DNA of 5,981 nt from PeH17 sp964414925 (GTDB lineage: Bacteria > Bacillota > Clostridia > Christensenellales > CAG-138), in contig CAYPXV010000085.1 in the NCBI GenBank assembly GCA_964414925.1, positions 1 to 5,981 on the forward strand, in the 5' to 3' direction. Position numbers and translations under genes: made by a program. Below, piece by piece: positions 1 through 4,949 of the stretch. The first letter of the stretch is position 1. Each line of letters opens with the position of its first letter. A model generated the notes under the pieces. That model had not been told where the DNA came from, made no database searches, and saw only the letters and a list, made by a program, of their open reading frames with translations.

Positions 1-8
1 CAATATAG

Positions 9-55
9 AAAAAGAGAGCTAACTGACTTAATCTAAATCAGTTAGCTCTCTTTTT
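9..55. terminator. Strong bidirectional intrinsic terminator
   Basis: A perfect 18-bp inverted repeat (9-26 with 38-55) surrounds an 11-nt loop. The stem begins with five A and ends with five T, so a hairpin plus U-tract forms whichever strand is transcribed. On the minus strand it lies 130 nt beyond the guaA stop codon and probably ends the xpt-guaA transcript. It could also end a gene entering from beyond the left edge. The structure is read directly; its use by either gene is inferred. Confidence 0.85.
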
Positions 56-184
56 GTGAATAATGAAATTTTGTTGCCAAATCGTTGCCACGACTTCGCA
101 AAATCAGCACTTTTACGGCTCTACAGCCGTGAAATGTGTCCAAAGGCAACAAAGCTACAAAAGTAAATTGTTCCCTTCACGAAA
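56..184. other. Gene-free spacer with short direct and inverted repeats (possible recombination-site remnant)
   Basis: No convincing gene lies here. GTTGCCA occurs at 73-79 and 84-90, exactly one helical turn (11 nt) apart. TTTGTTGCC (70-78) has an inverted partner GGCAACAAA at 145-153. Between them lies a separate hairpin (108-138). The spacer separates guaA from its likely terminator. Repeats with helical phasing next to the guaA 3' end, a known integration hotspot, suggest a former or present attachment region of a tyrosine-recombinase element. That is inference: no integrase gene is in the window. Confidence 0.35.
108..138. repeat. Hairpin between guaA and the left terminator
   Basis: ACGGCT (115-120) and AGCCGT (125-130) pair around a CTAC loop. 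The stem extends outward through a G-T wobble, three T-A pairs, one bulged T (135) and CAC/GTG (108-110 with 136-138). No T-run follows on either strand, so it is not a classical intrinsic terminator. It may be an RNA 3'-end structure or part of a recombination site; the function is unknown. Confidence 0.5.
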
Positions 185-206
185 TCACTCCCACTCGATT
201 GTTCCC
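167..206. repeat. 9-bp direct repeat straddling the guaA stop codon (possible att site)
   Basis: ATTGTTCCC occurs at 167-175 and again at 198-206, 31 nt apart. The second copy is inside the last codons of guaA, the first is 10 nt beyond its stop codon. Between them lies the conserved guaA end, GAGTGGGAGTGA on the minus strand. The 3' end of guaA is an established integration target for genomic islands in many bacteria. The duplicated bases could mark such a site, but no element is visible here. Confidence 0.35.
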
Positions 207-1705
207 GGGGGTTTATCGGTGATATCGAGGACTACGCGATTGACGTGGGGGGTTTCGGCAATGATACGGCTGCTGATTTTGCGCAGCAGGGGGTAGGGGA
301 GTTCGGCGAACTCGACGGTCATTGCGTCGGTTGAGACGACGGCGCGGATGCCTATGATGTAGTCATAGGTGCGTTTATCGCCCATAACGCCGACGGTTTT
401 CATTCCGGTAAAGACGGTGAAGTATTGCCAAATGGAGCGATCGAGACCTGCCTTGGCAATTTCGTCACGGAGGATAAAATCGGACTGACGGAGGATATCG
501 AGTTTTTCCTCGGTAATATCACCGAGAATACGGATAGCCAGACCCGGACCGGGGAAGGGCTGACGCCAGACGAGGGGCGCAGGCATACCGAGGCTTTCAC
601 CGAGGCGGCGCACTTCGTCCTTAAACAATTTGTTCAAAGGTTCGACCAGACCCTTAAAAGCAATATCATCGGGCAAACCGCCGACGTTGTGATGGCTCTT
701 GATAACGGCGGAGCCGCCCATACCGCTCTCGACTACATCGGGATAGATCGTACCCTGAAGTAGGTATTCGGCACCGATTTTCCTTGCTTCTTCTTCGAAA
801 ACGCGAATAAATTCTTCGCCTATAATCTTACGTTTTCTTTCGGGTTCACTGACACCTGCCAGTTTATCGAGGAAACGTTTTTTAGCATCGACTTCGATTA
901 CATTCAGACCGATTTCGTTACGATAATAGCTCATAACCTCCTCGGCTTCGTTCTTGCGCAACAGACCGTGATCGACAAAGATACAGGTAAGTCTGTCACC
1001 GATTGCATTATGAACAAGCGTAGCGGCGACGGAAGAATCTACACCGCCGGATAAACCCGCAACAACACGGCAAGAACCTACCTGATTGCGAACCTGTTCG
1101 ATAAGTTCGTCGGCAAGGCTGTCCATAGACCATTCGCCCTTGCATTTGCAAATACCGTGGACAAAGTTTTCGAACAGGGTTTTGCAGTATTCGGTGTGAG
1201 CGACTTCGGGGTGGAATTGTACACCGTAGAGCATACGTTCGCTGTTTTCAATGCCGCAAATTTCGCATCCGTCGGTATGAGAAATGACGGTGAACCCATT
1301 CGGGCATGAGAGGACGGAGTCGTTGTGGCTCATCCAGGTGATCGAGGTGGGGATTCCCTTAAATAAGGGGCTGTCGTCAAAGTAGGTAAGGGTTTTTCCG
1401 TATTCCCTTGTGGGAGCAGGACCTACCTTTGCGCCGAAATGACTGCTCATCAGCTGCATACCGTAGCAAATACCCAGTACAGGAACACCCAGAGTGTAAA
1501 TGCTGTCAAGACAGGAGCGTGCATCGTCATCATAAACGCTGTCCGGTCCACCGGTCAGTATTATGCCCGATATGCCGTCACCCTTTATCTTTTCAATGGA
1601 TGAAGTTGGCGGTAGCAGCTCACTGTAAACACCCACTTCTCTTACTCTGCGTGCGATAAGCTGGTTGTACTGTGCGCCGAAATTTAATATAACAATTCGT
1701 TCCAT
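185..1705 (-). CDS. guaA: GMP synthase (glutamine-hydrolysing)
   Basis: Cytosolic enzyme converting XMP, ATP and glutamine to GMP, the last step of de novo guanine nucleotide synthesis. At 506 residues it appears full length. The N-terminal class I glutamine amidotransferase domain (about 1-190) carries the nucleophile Cys80 in GICYGMQ and the His165/Glu167 pair in FHPE. The ATP pyrophosphatase domain follows, with the P-loop SGGVDSS at 219-225. The dimerisation domain contains IKSHHNVGGLP (335-345) and ends in the family-typical GTIEWE. The ATG start at 1705 is chosen because the protein begins directly with the conserved RIVILNFGAQY strand. Its ribosome site is weak (GGTGA at 1709-1713, only 3 nt away), which suggests translational coupling to xpt, whose stop lies 23 nt upstream. 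I found no frameshift or missing catalytic residue. Confidence 0.97.
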   Translation of the reverse strand: MERIVILNFGAQYNQLIARRVREVGVYSELLPPTSSIEKIKGDGISGIILTGGPDSVYDDDARSCLDSIYTLGVPVLGICYGMQLMSSHFGAKVGPAPTREYGKTLTYFDDSPLFKGIPTSITWMSHNDSVLSCPNGFTVISHTDGCEICGIENSERMLYGVQFHPEVAHTEYCKTLFENFVHGICKCKGEWSMDSLADELIEQVRNQVGSCRVVAGLSGGVDSSVAATLVHNAIGDRLTCIFVDHGLLRKNEAEEVMSYYRNEIGLNVIEVDAKKRFLDKLAGVSEPERKRKIIGEEFIRVFEEEARKIGAEYLLQGTIYPDVVESGMGGSAVIKSHHNVGGLPDDIAFKGLVEPLNKLFKDEVRRLGESLGMPAPLVWRQPFPGPGLAIRILGDITEEKLDILRQSDFILRDEIAKAGLDRSIWQYFTVFTGMKTVGVMGDKRTYDYIIGIRAVVSTDAMTVEFAELPYPLLRKISSRIIAETPHVNRVVLDITDKPPGTIEWE

Positions 1706-1728
1706 ATTTCACCGACTTTCGTTAAATT

Positions 1729-2298
1729 TTATCTGAAAACGATTCCGTTTTCCGTTGCTTCTTCTATGATGGCAAGCGAATATAAATCGATTCCCATATT
1801 GCGCAGTGCGTCACCGCCGCCCTGGAAACCTTTCTCTACCGCAATGCCTATTCCCACAAGCTCGGCTCCTGCCTGGTTGATTATCCCGACAAGCCCTCGC
1901 ATTGCTTCGCCTCTTGCCATAAAATCATCGATTATGAGGATTTTATCGCCTTCATGCAGCCATTCGGCGGAAACTATGAGCGTTACCTTCTTCTTGTAGG
2001 TGTAACTCATTATCTCGCTCTTGAATAATCCGCCCTCGATATTGTCGCTCTTTGCCTTCTTGGCGAAAATGAGCGGTACATCGAACTGCTCGGCACATAC
2101 CGTCGCAAGCGGTATCCCACTCGCTTCAACCGTCATTATGGCTGTTATTTCCTTATCCCCGAAATGCTGCTTGAACTGCTTCGCAAGCTCATTTAACAGC
2201 TTTACATCTACTCGGTGATTCAAGAATCCGTCAACCTTTACTATGTTGCCCGGAAGTACCTTTCCTTCTTCTCTTATCCTGTCTTTCAGTAGCTGCAT
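1729..2298 (-). CDS. xpt: Xanthine phosphoribosyltransferase
   Basis: Purine salvage enzyme that joins xanthine to PRPP to give XMP, the substrate of GuaA encoded just downstream. At 189 residues it is close to the Bacillus Xpt length (194). The N-terminus (LKDRIREEGKVLPGNIVKVD) matches the Xpt family, as does the segment VDGFLNHRVD (22-31). The PRPP-binding loop is LIIDDFMARGEA (121-132), with the acidic pair Asp124-Asp125. The segment GIGIAVEKGFQGGGD (149-163) is also Xpt-like. The start is supported by GGAGG at 2306-2310, 7 nt from the ATG. The gene heads an operon with guaA and diverges from glnA. Bacillus xpt is controlled by a guanine riboswitch, but the leader here lacks the recognisable conserved core. 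Confidence 0.95.
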   Translation of the reverse strand: MQLLKDRIREEGKVLPGNIVKVDGFLNHRVDVKLLNELAKQFKQHFGDKEITAIMTVEASGIPLATVCAEQFDVPLIFAKKAKSDNIEGGLFKSEIMSYTYKKKVTLIVSAEWLHEGDKILIIDDFMARGEAMRGLVGIINQAGAELVGIGIAVEKGFQGGGDALRNMGIDLYSLAIIEEATENGIVFR

Positions 2299-2305
2299 CC
2301 TTCTG

Positions 2306-2310
2306 CCTCC
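2306..2310 (-). promoter_or_regulatory. xpt ribosome binding site
   Basis: GGAGG on the minus strand, 7 nt before the xpt ATG. It fixes the start at 2298. Confidence 0.75.
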
Positions 2311-2425
2311 GCATACTATATTAACCTTTATTAAACCATTTTTTTACGTTCTTTGCAAGCGGTATTGCACTCATATAACATAAATTTCACTGCATATAGT
2401 CTTAAGCACCCAAACTGCATTTAAA

Positions 2426-2454
2426 TTAATATAACTTTTGACTTTTAAAGTAAA
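2426..2454 (-). promoter_or_regulatory. Candidate xpt-guaA promoter (weak)
   Basis: On the minus strand TTTACT (2454-2449) and TATTAA (2431-2426) are 17 nt apart. It overlaps the glnA promoter, so the two polymerases would compete. A weaker alternative is TTAAGA with TATGTT, also at 17-nt spacing, about 50 nt closer to xpt. AT-rich sequence yields such matches easily, so the assignment is tentative. Confidence 0.35.
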
Positions 2455-2466
2455 AAATGCAATAAT
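2438..2466 (+). promoter_or_regulatory. glnA promoter
   Basis: TTGACT (2438-2443) and AATAAT (2461-2466) are separated by exactly 17 nt; each hexamer matches the sigma-A consensus at five of six bases. Transcription would start near 2473, giving a leader of about 66 nt that begins at the first structured element. Confidence 0.7.
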
Positions 2467-2473
2467 AAAAAAA

Positions 2474-2525
2474 GGAAACATCGTTTCTGCTCGCTGCCGA
2501 AAGGCATAAAGCAAACGAGAGAAAC
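2474..2525 (+). promoter_or_regulatory. Structured glnA leader RNA with two exclusive folds
   Basis: One fold pairs GTTTCT (2483-2488) with AGAAAC (2520-2525). It continues after a bulged G with CTCG (2490-2493) and CGAG (2516-2519), and encloses a small hairpin TGCC-GAAA-GGCA (2495-2506) with a GNRA tetraloop. The other fold pairs the same GTTTC with the upstream GAAAC (2475-2479). The long stem ends at 2525, immediately before AGGAGG (2526-2531). This resembles a translation-level switch, but I do not recognise it as a known riboswitch or ANTAR target. Confidence 0.5.
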
Positions 2526-2531
2526 AGGAGG
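2526..2531 (+). promoter_or_regulatory. glnA ribosome binding site
   Basis: A perfect AGGAGG lies 7 nt before the ATG at 2539 and fixes the glnA start. It abuts the leader stem that ends at 2525, so its accessibility may depend on the leader fold. Confidence 0.85.
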
Positions 2532-2538
2532 CAAATTC

Positions 2539-3975
2539 ATGTTATTTAACGAGAATACAACTGTAAAGCAAGTACAGGAATTTATCGAAGACAACGGCAT
2601 TGAAATGGTGGACTTTAAGATGGTTGACATCGACGGTCGCTGGAGACATATCACCATTCCCGCCGAAAGATTCAACGAGGACACAATGAAATACGGTATC
2701 GGCTTTGACGGTTCTAACTACGGCTATGCGCCCGTTGAGAACAGTGATATGGTTTTCATCCCCGATCTCACCACTGCGGCGGTTGACCCGTTTGCCGATG
2801 TTGAAACATTGACAATGAGCGGTGATGCTATGATTATCGCCCGTCCCGAGAATAAACCTTTTGACCAGTATCCGAGAAACGTTATCAAGGCTGCCGTAAA
2901 TTACATGAAATCTGCCGGCATAGCCGATGAAATGATTATCGGACCGGAATTCGAATTCCACGTCTTCGACGACATTAACTTTGAAAATAAACCCGACTCC
3001 GTTCGTGTTGAGATCGATACCGAAGAAGCAGACTGGAACACAGGCAACTGCGGTGACGGCTTCCAGATTCCCCACAAGGGCGGCTATCATATCGGCGCAC
3101 CCCAGGATAGGTATTATAACCTCAGAAGCGAAATGTGTATGCTCATGGAGGATTGGGGTGTAAAGGTCAAGTATCATCACCATGAAGTAGGAGGTCCCGG
3201 TCAGCTCGAAATTGAAGTTGAGCTTGCAGACGTCGTTCAGATGGCTGATAACACCATGGTAACAAAGTACATCATCCGCAATGCCGCACATCAGGAAGGC
3301 TGCACCGCTACCTTCATGCCCAAACCCATCTACGGCGAAGCAGGCAACGGTATGCACGTTCATATGCTGCTTAAAAAGGACGGAAAGCCCTTATTCTACG
3401 ATGAAAACGGCTATGCACAGCTCAGTAAGCTTGCTCATAACTTCATGGGCGGTTTGCTTAAACATGCAAAGTCCCTCTGTGCTATCACCAATCCCTCGAC
3501 TAACAGCTTTAAGCGTCTCGTCCCCGGATTCGAAGCTCCCGTTACCATTGGCTACGCAACCGCTAACCGTTCCGCGGTTATCCGTATCCCCGCATACGCT
3601 AAATCCCCCTCTGCTAAGCGTTTTGAACTTAGAAATCCCGATGGTACTTGCAACCCCTATTATGCTTATGCCGCTATCCTTATGGCAGGTATTGACGGTA
3701 TCATCAATGAAATCGATCCTTCCGTCTGCGGCTGGGGTCCGTATGACTTCAACCTCTTTGACCTTCCCGAAGAAGAAAAGGCTAAGATTGACAGCTTGCC
3801 CAAGACCCTCGATGAAGCTCTTGAAGCTCTGAAAGAGGACCACGAATACCTCACCCGTGGCGGCGTATTCCCCGAAAGACTTATCGATATCTGGCTCAAG
3901 CGTAAGGGCAATGAAGCTTCCAAGATTAATCAGATGCCCCATCCTGCCGAGTTCGAACGCTATTATGATCTTTAA
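2539..3975 (+). CDS. glnA: Glutamine synthetase, type I (GSI-beta-like)
   Basis: Cytosolic, normally dodecameric enzyme making glutamine from glutamate, ammonia and ATP. The 478 residues include all main active-site elements: FDGSN (Asp57), EFEF metal ligands (Glu137, Glu139), HHHEVGGPGQLEIE (Glu216, Glu224), GNGMHVHM (His273), NPSTNSFKRLVPGFEAP (Arg326, flap Glu332), NRSAVIRIP (Arg344, Arg349) and RFELRNPDG (Glu363, Arg365). The segment around 144-180 corresponds to the roughly 25-residue insertion that separates the beta type from the shorter Bacillus alpha type. The position of the adenylylated Tyr of enterobacterial enzymes (NLYDLP) reads NLFDLP, with Phe407. Adenylylation at that site is therefore impossible and control must be elsewhere, plausibly through the leader RNA or feedback. 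The glutamine it makes feeds the divergently encoded GuaA. Confidence 0.97.
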   Translation: MLFNENTTVKQVQEFIEDNGIEMVDFKMVDIDGRWRHITIPAERFNEDTMKYGIGFDGSNYGYAPVENSDMVFIPDLTTAAVDPFADVETLTMSGDAMIIARPENKPFDQYPRNVIKAAVNYMKSAGIADEMIIGPEFEFHVFDDINFENKPDSVRVEIDTEEADWNTGNCGDGFQIPHKGGYHIGAPQDRYYNLRSEMCMLMEDWGVKVKYHHHEVGGPGQLEIEVELADVVQMADNTMVTKYIIRNAAHQEGCTATFMPKPIYGEAGNGMHVHMLLKKDGKPLFYDENGYAQLSKLAHNFMGGLLKHAKSLCAITNPSTNSFKRLVPGFEAPVTIGYATANRSAVIRIPAYAKSPSAKRFELRNPDGTCNPYYAYAAILMAGIDGIINEIDPSVCGWGPYDFNLFDLPEEEKAKIDSLPKTLDEALEALKEDHEYLTRGGVFPERLIDIWLKRKGNEASKINQMPHPAEFERYYDL

Positions 3976-3997
3976 TTCTTAAAAGTAGTTTAACTTT

Positions 3998-4036
3998 AAA
4001 ATCCCTCGTCGAGTTATTCTCGTTCGAGGGATTTTT
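3998..4036. terminator. Bidirectional intrinsic terminator shared by glnA and the TA operon
   Basis: An 11-bp stem pairs AAAATCCCTCG (3998-4008) with CGAGGGATTTT (4025-4035). After a small internal loop a 4-bp inner stem follows (4010-4013 with 4019-4022), closed by TTATT. The plus strand ends in a T5 run, the minus strand in TTTT. It lies 23 nt after the glnA stop and about 50 nt after the convergent toxin gene, so it probably serves both. Confidence 0.85.
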
Positions 4037-4084
4037 CGTACAGTCCTTGATTTTTGACGGATGGATTCTGCGCAAGTCAAATAA

Positions 4085-4359
4085 TTAAAATAATTCACTG
4101 TGGCTTCCCATACGGTAGAGCATTAAGACAAGAATATCGTCGAAAATTTCATAGATTAACAATAAATCAGGCTCAACGTGACATTCACGACAATCTCTAT
4201 AACTGCCTGTCAGCGCATGGTCATGATATTTTGTTTCAAGCTTCTCACCATTGGCAAGTTTTTCAATAACATTGAACAGTTTCTCAATATCCCTTCCTTG
4301 TTTTTTGCGTGCTTCAAATCCTTCTTGAATTGATTTGTAAATTTGATTTCGTATTTCAT
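4085..4359 (-). CDS. YafQ-family mRNA interferase toxin, split by a -1 frameshift
   Basis: RelE/ParE-superfamily ribosome-dependent endoribonuclease, toxin partner of the antitoxin just upstream. The canonical N-terminus, MKYEIKFTNQFKKDLKHA, is read from ATG at 4359-4357, which overlaps the antitoxin stop as ATGA. That frame stops at 4210 after 49 codons. The remainder (QGRDIEKLFNVIEKLANGEKL onward to LYRMGSHSELF) lies in the -1 frame. Switching at A_AAA_AAC (4306-4300) gives 91 residues, the usual family length. In that product His48, His61, Asp65, Arg83, His87 and Phe91 match the YafQ active-site set; the Trp after the Asp is Leu. The -1 frame can also be read from TTG at 4366, but its first 20 residues do not resemble the family. 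This is either a disrupted gene or one expressed by frameshifting or slippage. Confidence 0.8.
4300..4306 (-). other. A_AAA_AAC slippery heptamer at the toxin frame switch
   Basis: Read in the frame of the toxin ATG, codons 18-20 are GCA AAA AAC, so the last seven bases form an X_XXY_YYZ -1 slippery site in exact register. Slipping back by one base joins the two toxin halves. An AAGGA lies 12 nt upstream, similar in kind to the stimulatory Shine-Dalgarno of dnaX. No strong stem begins 5-9 nt downstream; the nearest, TTCAAT-GTT-ATTGAA, is weak and about 23 nt away. The site is certain, its use is not. Confidence 0.55.
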
Positions 4360-4628
4360 TTTTCAAGAGCCACCCTTAATTCGTCCATATCGGAATAACC
4401 TTTGACTGACTTGTCGTATGCAATCTTACGCCCTTGTTCAATACTAGCGGCGGTTATGTCATTAGGGACATTTAATTTCAGTTCAAACGGAATACCGTTT
4501 TCACGAATGGTCTGTCGAAGAAAGATATTAACTGCCGTAGTCATGTTCATCCCCAGTTCTTCAAAAATCTTCTCCGCAGCAATTTTTACTTCCTTATCTG
4601 TTCGAATATTAAGGTTCGTACTTTCCAT
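4356..4628 (-). CDS. RelB/DinJ-family antitoxin
   Basis: Type II antitoxin that should bind and neutralise the YafQ-like toxin and repress the shared operon. The first part is a ribbon-helix-helix domain: strand TNLNIRTD (4-11), helix KEVKIAAEKIFEELG (12-26) and helix TTAVNIFLRQTIRENG (30-45), followed by the DinJ hallmark GIPFEL. The C-terminal half (about 51-90), rich in charged residues, is the expected toxin-wrapping segment. Of two in-frame ATGs, 4628 is chosen (90 residues) because GGAGG (4640-4636) is 7 nt from it and only 1 nt from the one at 4634. The stop overlaps the toxin start as ATGA, which implies translational coupling. A perfect consensus promoter lies just upstream. Confidence 0.93.
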   Translation of the reverse strand: MESTNLNIRTDKEVKIAAEKIFEELGMNMTTAVNIFLRQTIRENGIPFELKLNVPNDITAASIEQGRKIAYDKSVKGYSDMDELRVALEK

Positions 4629-4635
4629 AAACATA

Positions 4636-4640
4636 CCTCC
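4636..4640 (-). promoter_or_regulatory. Antitoxin ribosome binding site
   Basis: GGAGG on the minus strand, 7 nt before ATG 4628. It decides between the two closely spaced in-frame ATGs. Confidence 0.8.
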
Positions 4641-4650
4641 ATCTTTTTAT

Positions 4651-4700
4651 TCTATTTAGATTATAACAACCTATGTGCATTCTGTCAATACATTGTTCAT
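4651..4700 (-). promoter_or_regulatory. Possible antitoxin operator motifs
   Basis: A 10-nt palindrome, TCTA-TT-TAGA (4651-4660), lies between the -10 box and the start region. Next to the -35 box, TGTAT recurs at 11-nt spacing on the minus strand. Either could be a ribbon-helix-helix half-site array, but the similarity is weak and the operator of this family member is not known to me. Confidence 0.3.
4660..4688 (-). promoter_or_regulatory. Consensus sigma-A promoter of the TA operon
   Basis: On the minus strand TTGACA (4688-4683) and TATAAT (4665-4660) both match consensus exactly and are 17 nt apart. Transcription would start near 4653, giving a leader of about 25 nt. Such a strong promoter is expected for an operon held down by antitoxin autorepression. 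Confidence 0.92.
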
Positions 4701-4776
4701 ACAGTGCAAACTTACTGCATTATCATGAAATAGCAATAGAAACCACACTATGTATAGCCTCCACTTTCTTGTAAAA

Positions 4777-4866
4777 AATCCCTCAGTCACGACTGTGTCG
4801 TGCCGGCTCCCTTTAAAAAAGGGAGCCTATACGGTGGCACTGCCATGGGCAGTGACGGAGGGGATT
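4777..4866. repeat. MITE/REP-like element with three internal hairpins
   Basis: About 90 bp bounded by imperfect inverted ends: AATCCCTCAGTCAC (4777-4790) and, on the other strand, AATCCCCTCCGTCAC (4866-4852). Inside are three stem-loops: CACGAC/GTCGTG (4788-4802), a 10-bp stem GGCTCCCTTT/AAAGGGAGCC (4805-4827) and CACTGCC/GGCAGTG (4838-4854). It has no coding capacity and no evident target duplication. I recall similar CCCTC-GTCAC plus GGCTCCCTT modules in intergenic regions of ruminococci and relatives. It is probably a dispersed non-autonomous element, but that needs a genome-wide count. Confidence 0.6.
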
Positions 4867-4886
4867 CTATAACCGAATGAATTATA

Positions 4887-4924
4887 AACAAACCCCCTCA
4901 CTTTTTTAAGCAAGGGAGTTTGTT
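4887..4924 (-). terminator. Likely terminator of the dockerin gene
   Basis: A 12-bp inverted repeat with one mismatch (4887-4898 with 4913-4924, AACAAACCCCCT against AGGGAGTTTGTT) surrounds a 14-nt loop. It begins 26 nt after the dockerin gene stop codon. On the minus strand the stem runs into GGGGGTTTGTTTATAATT, a U-rich though interrupted tail. It could also belong to the neighbouring repeat element. Confidence 0.6.
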
Positions 4925-4949
4925 ATCCGAAAGGTTTGTTATGAGCATT

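Larger units (their letters stand above)
2299..2538. other. Divergent xpt/glnA regulatory region
   Basis: This 240-bp AT-rich region separates two divergent operons and holds no gene. On the glnA side are a good promoter, a structured leader and a strong ribosome site. The xpt side has only weak promoter candidates and a leader of roughly 120 nt. That leader shows a 5-bp hairpin (2354-2358 with 2365-2369) and a 7-bp inverted repeat: ATATAGT at 2394-2400 and ACTATAT at 2315-2321, the latter ending 4 nt from the xpt Shine-Dalgarno. I see no purine riboswitch core and no clear PurR box. Confidence 0.6.

Noticed and set aside
63..763. Plus-strand frames at 63-296 and 425-763
   Set aside because: The second lies wholly within guaA and the first runs into its 3' end. 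Neither has a Shine-Dalgarno or plausible protein features.
2299..2460. Guanine riboswitch upstream of xpt
   Set aside because: Looked for on the minus strand because of the gene family; the conserved aptamer loops and core were not found.
2542..3363. A 273-codon open frame on the minus strand
   Set aside because: It lies entirely inside glnA on the opposite strand, has no ribosome site or recognisable domain, and glnA is unmistakable.
3281..3942. Two 183-codon frames, one on each strand, overlapping the 3' half of glnA
   Set aside because: Both are shadows of glnA codon usage; their translations are low in complexity and match no family I know.
4230..4300. A stimulatory stem-loop downstream of the slippery site
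   Set aside because: The best candidate, TTCAAT-GTT-ATTGAA, is AT-rich, short and about 23 nt from the heptamer, too far and weak to count as support for programmed frameshifting.
4364..4366. TTG at 4366 as the toxin start
   Set aside because: It would give 93 residues whose first 20 do not resemble YafQ, while ATG 4359 in the adjacent frame gives the family N-terminus and a classic ATGA overlap. It remains possible as a secondary internal start.
4632..4634. ATG at 4634 as the antitoxin start
   Set aside because: GGAGG would be only 1 nt away; ATG 4628 has the normal 7-nt spacing.
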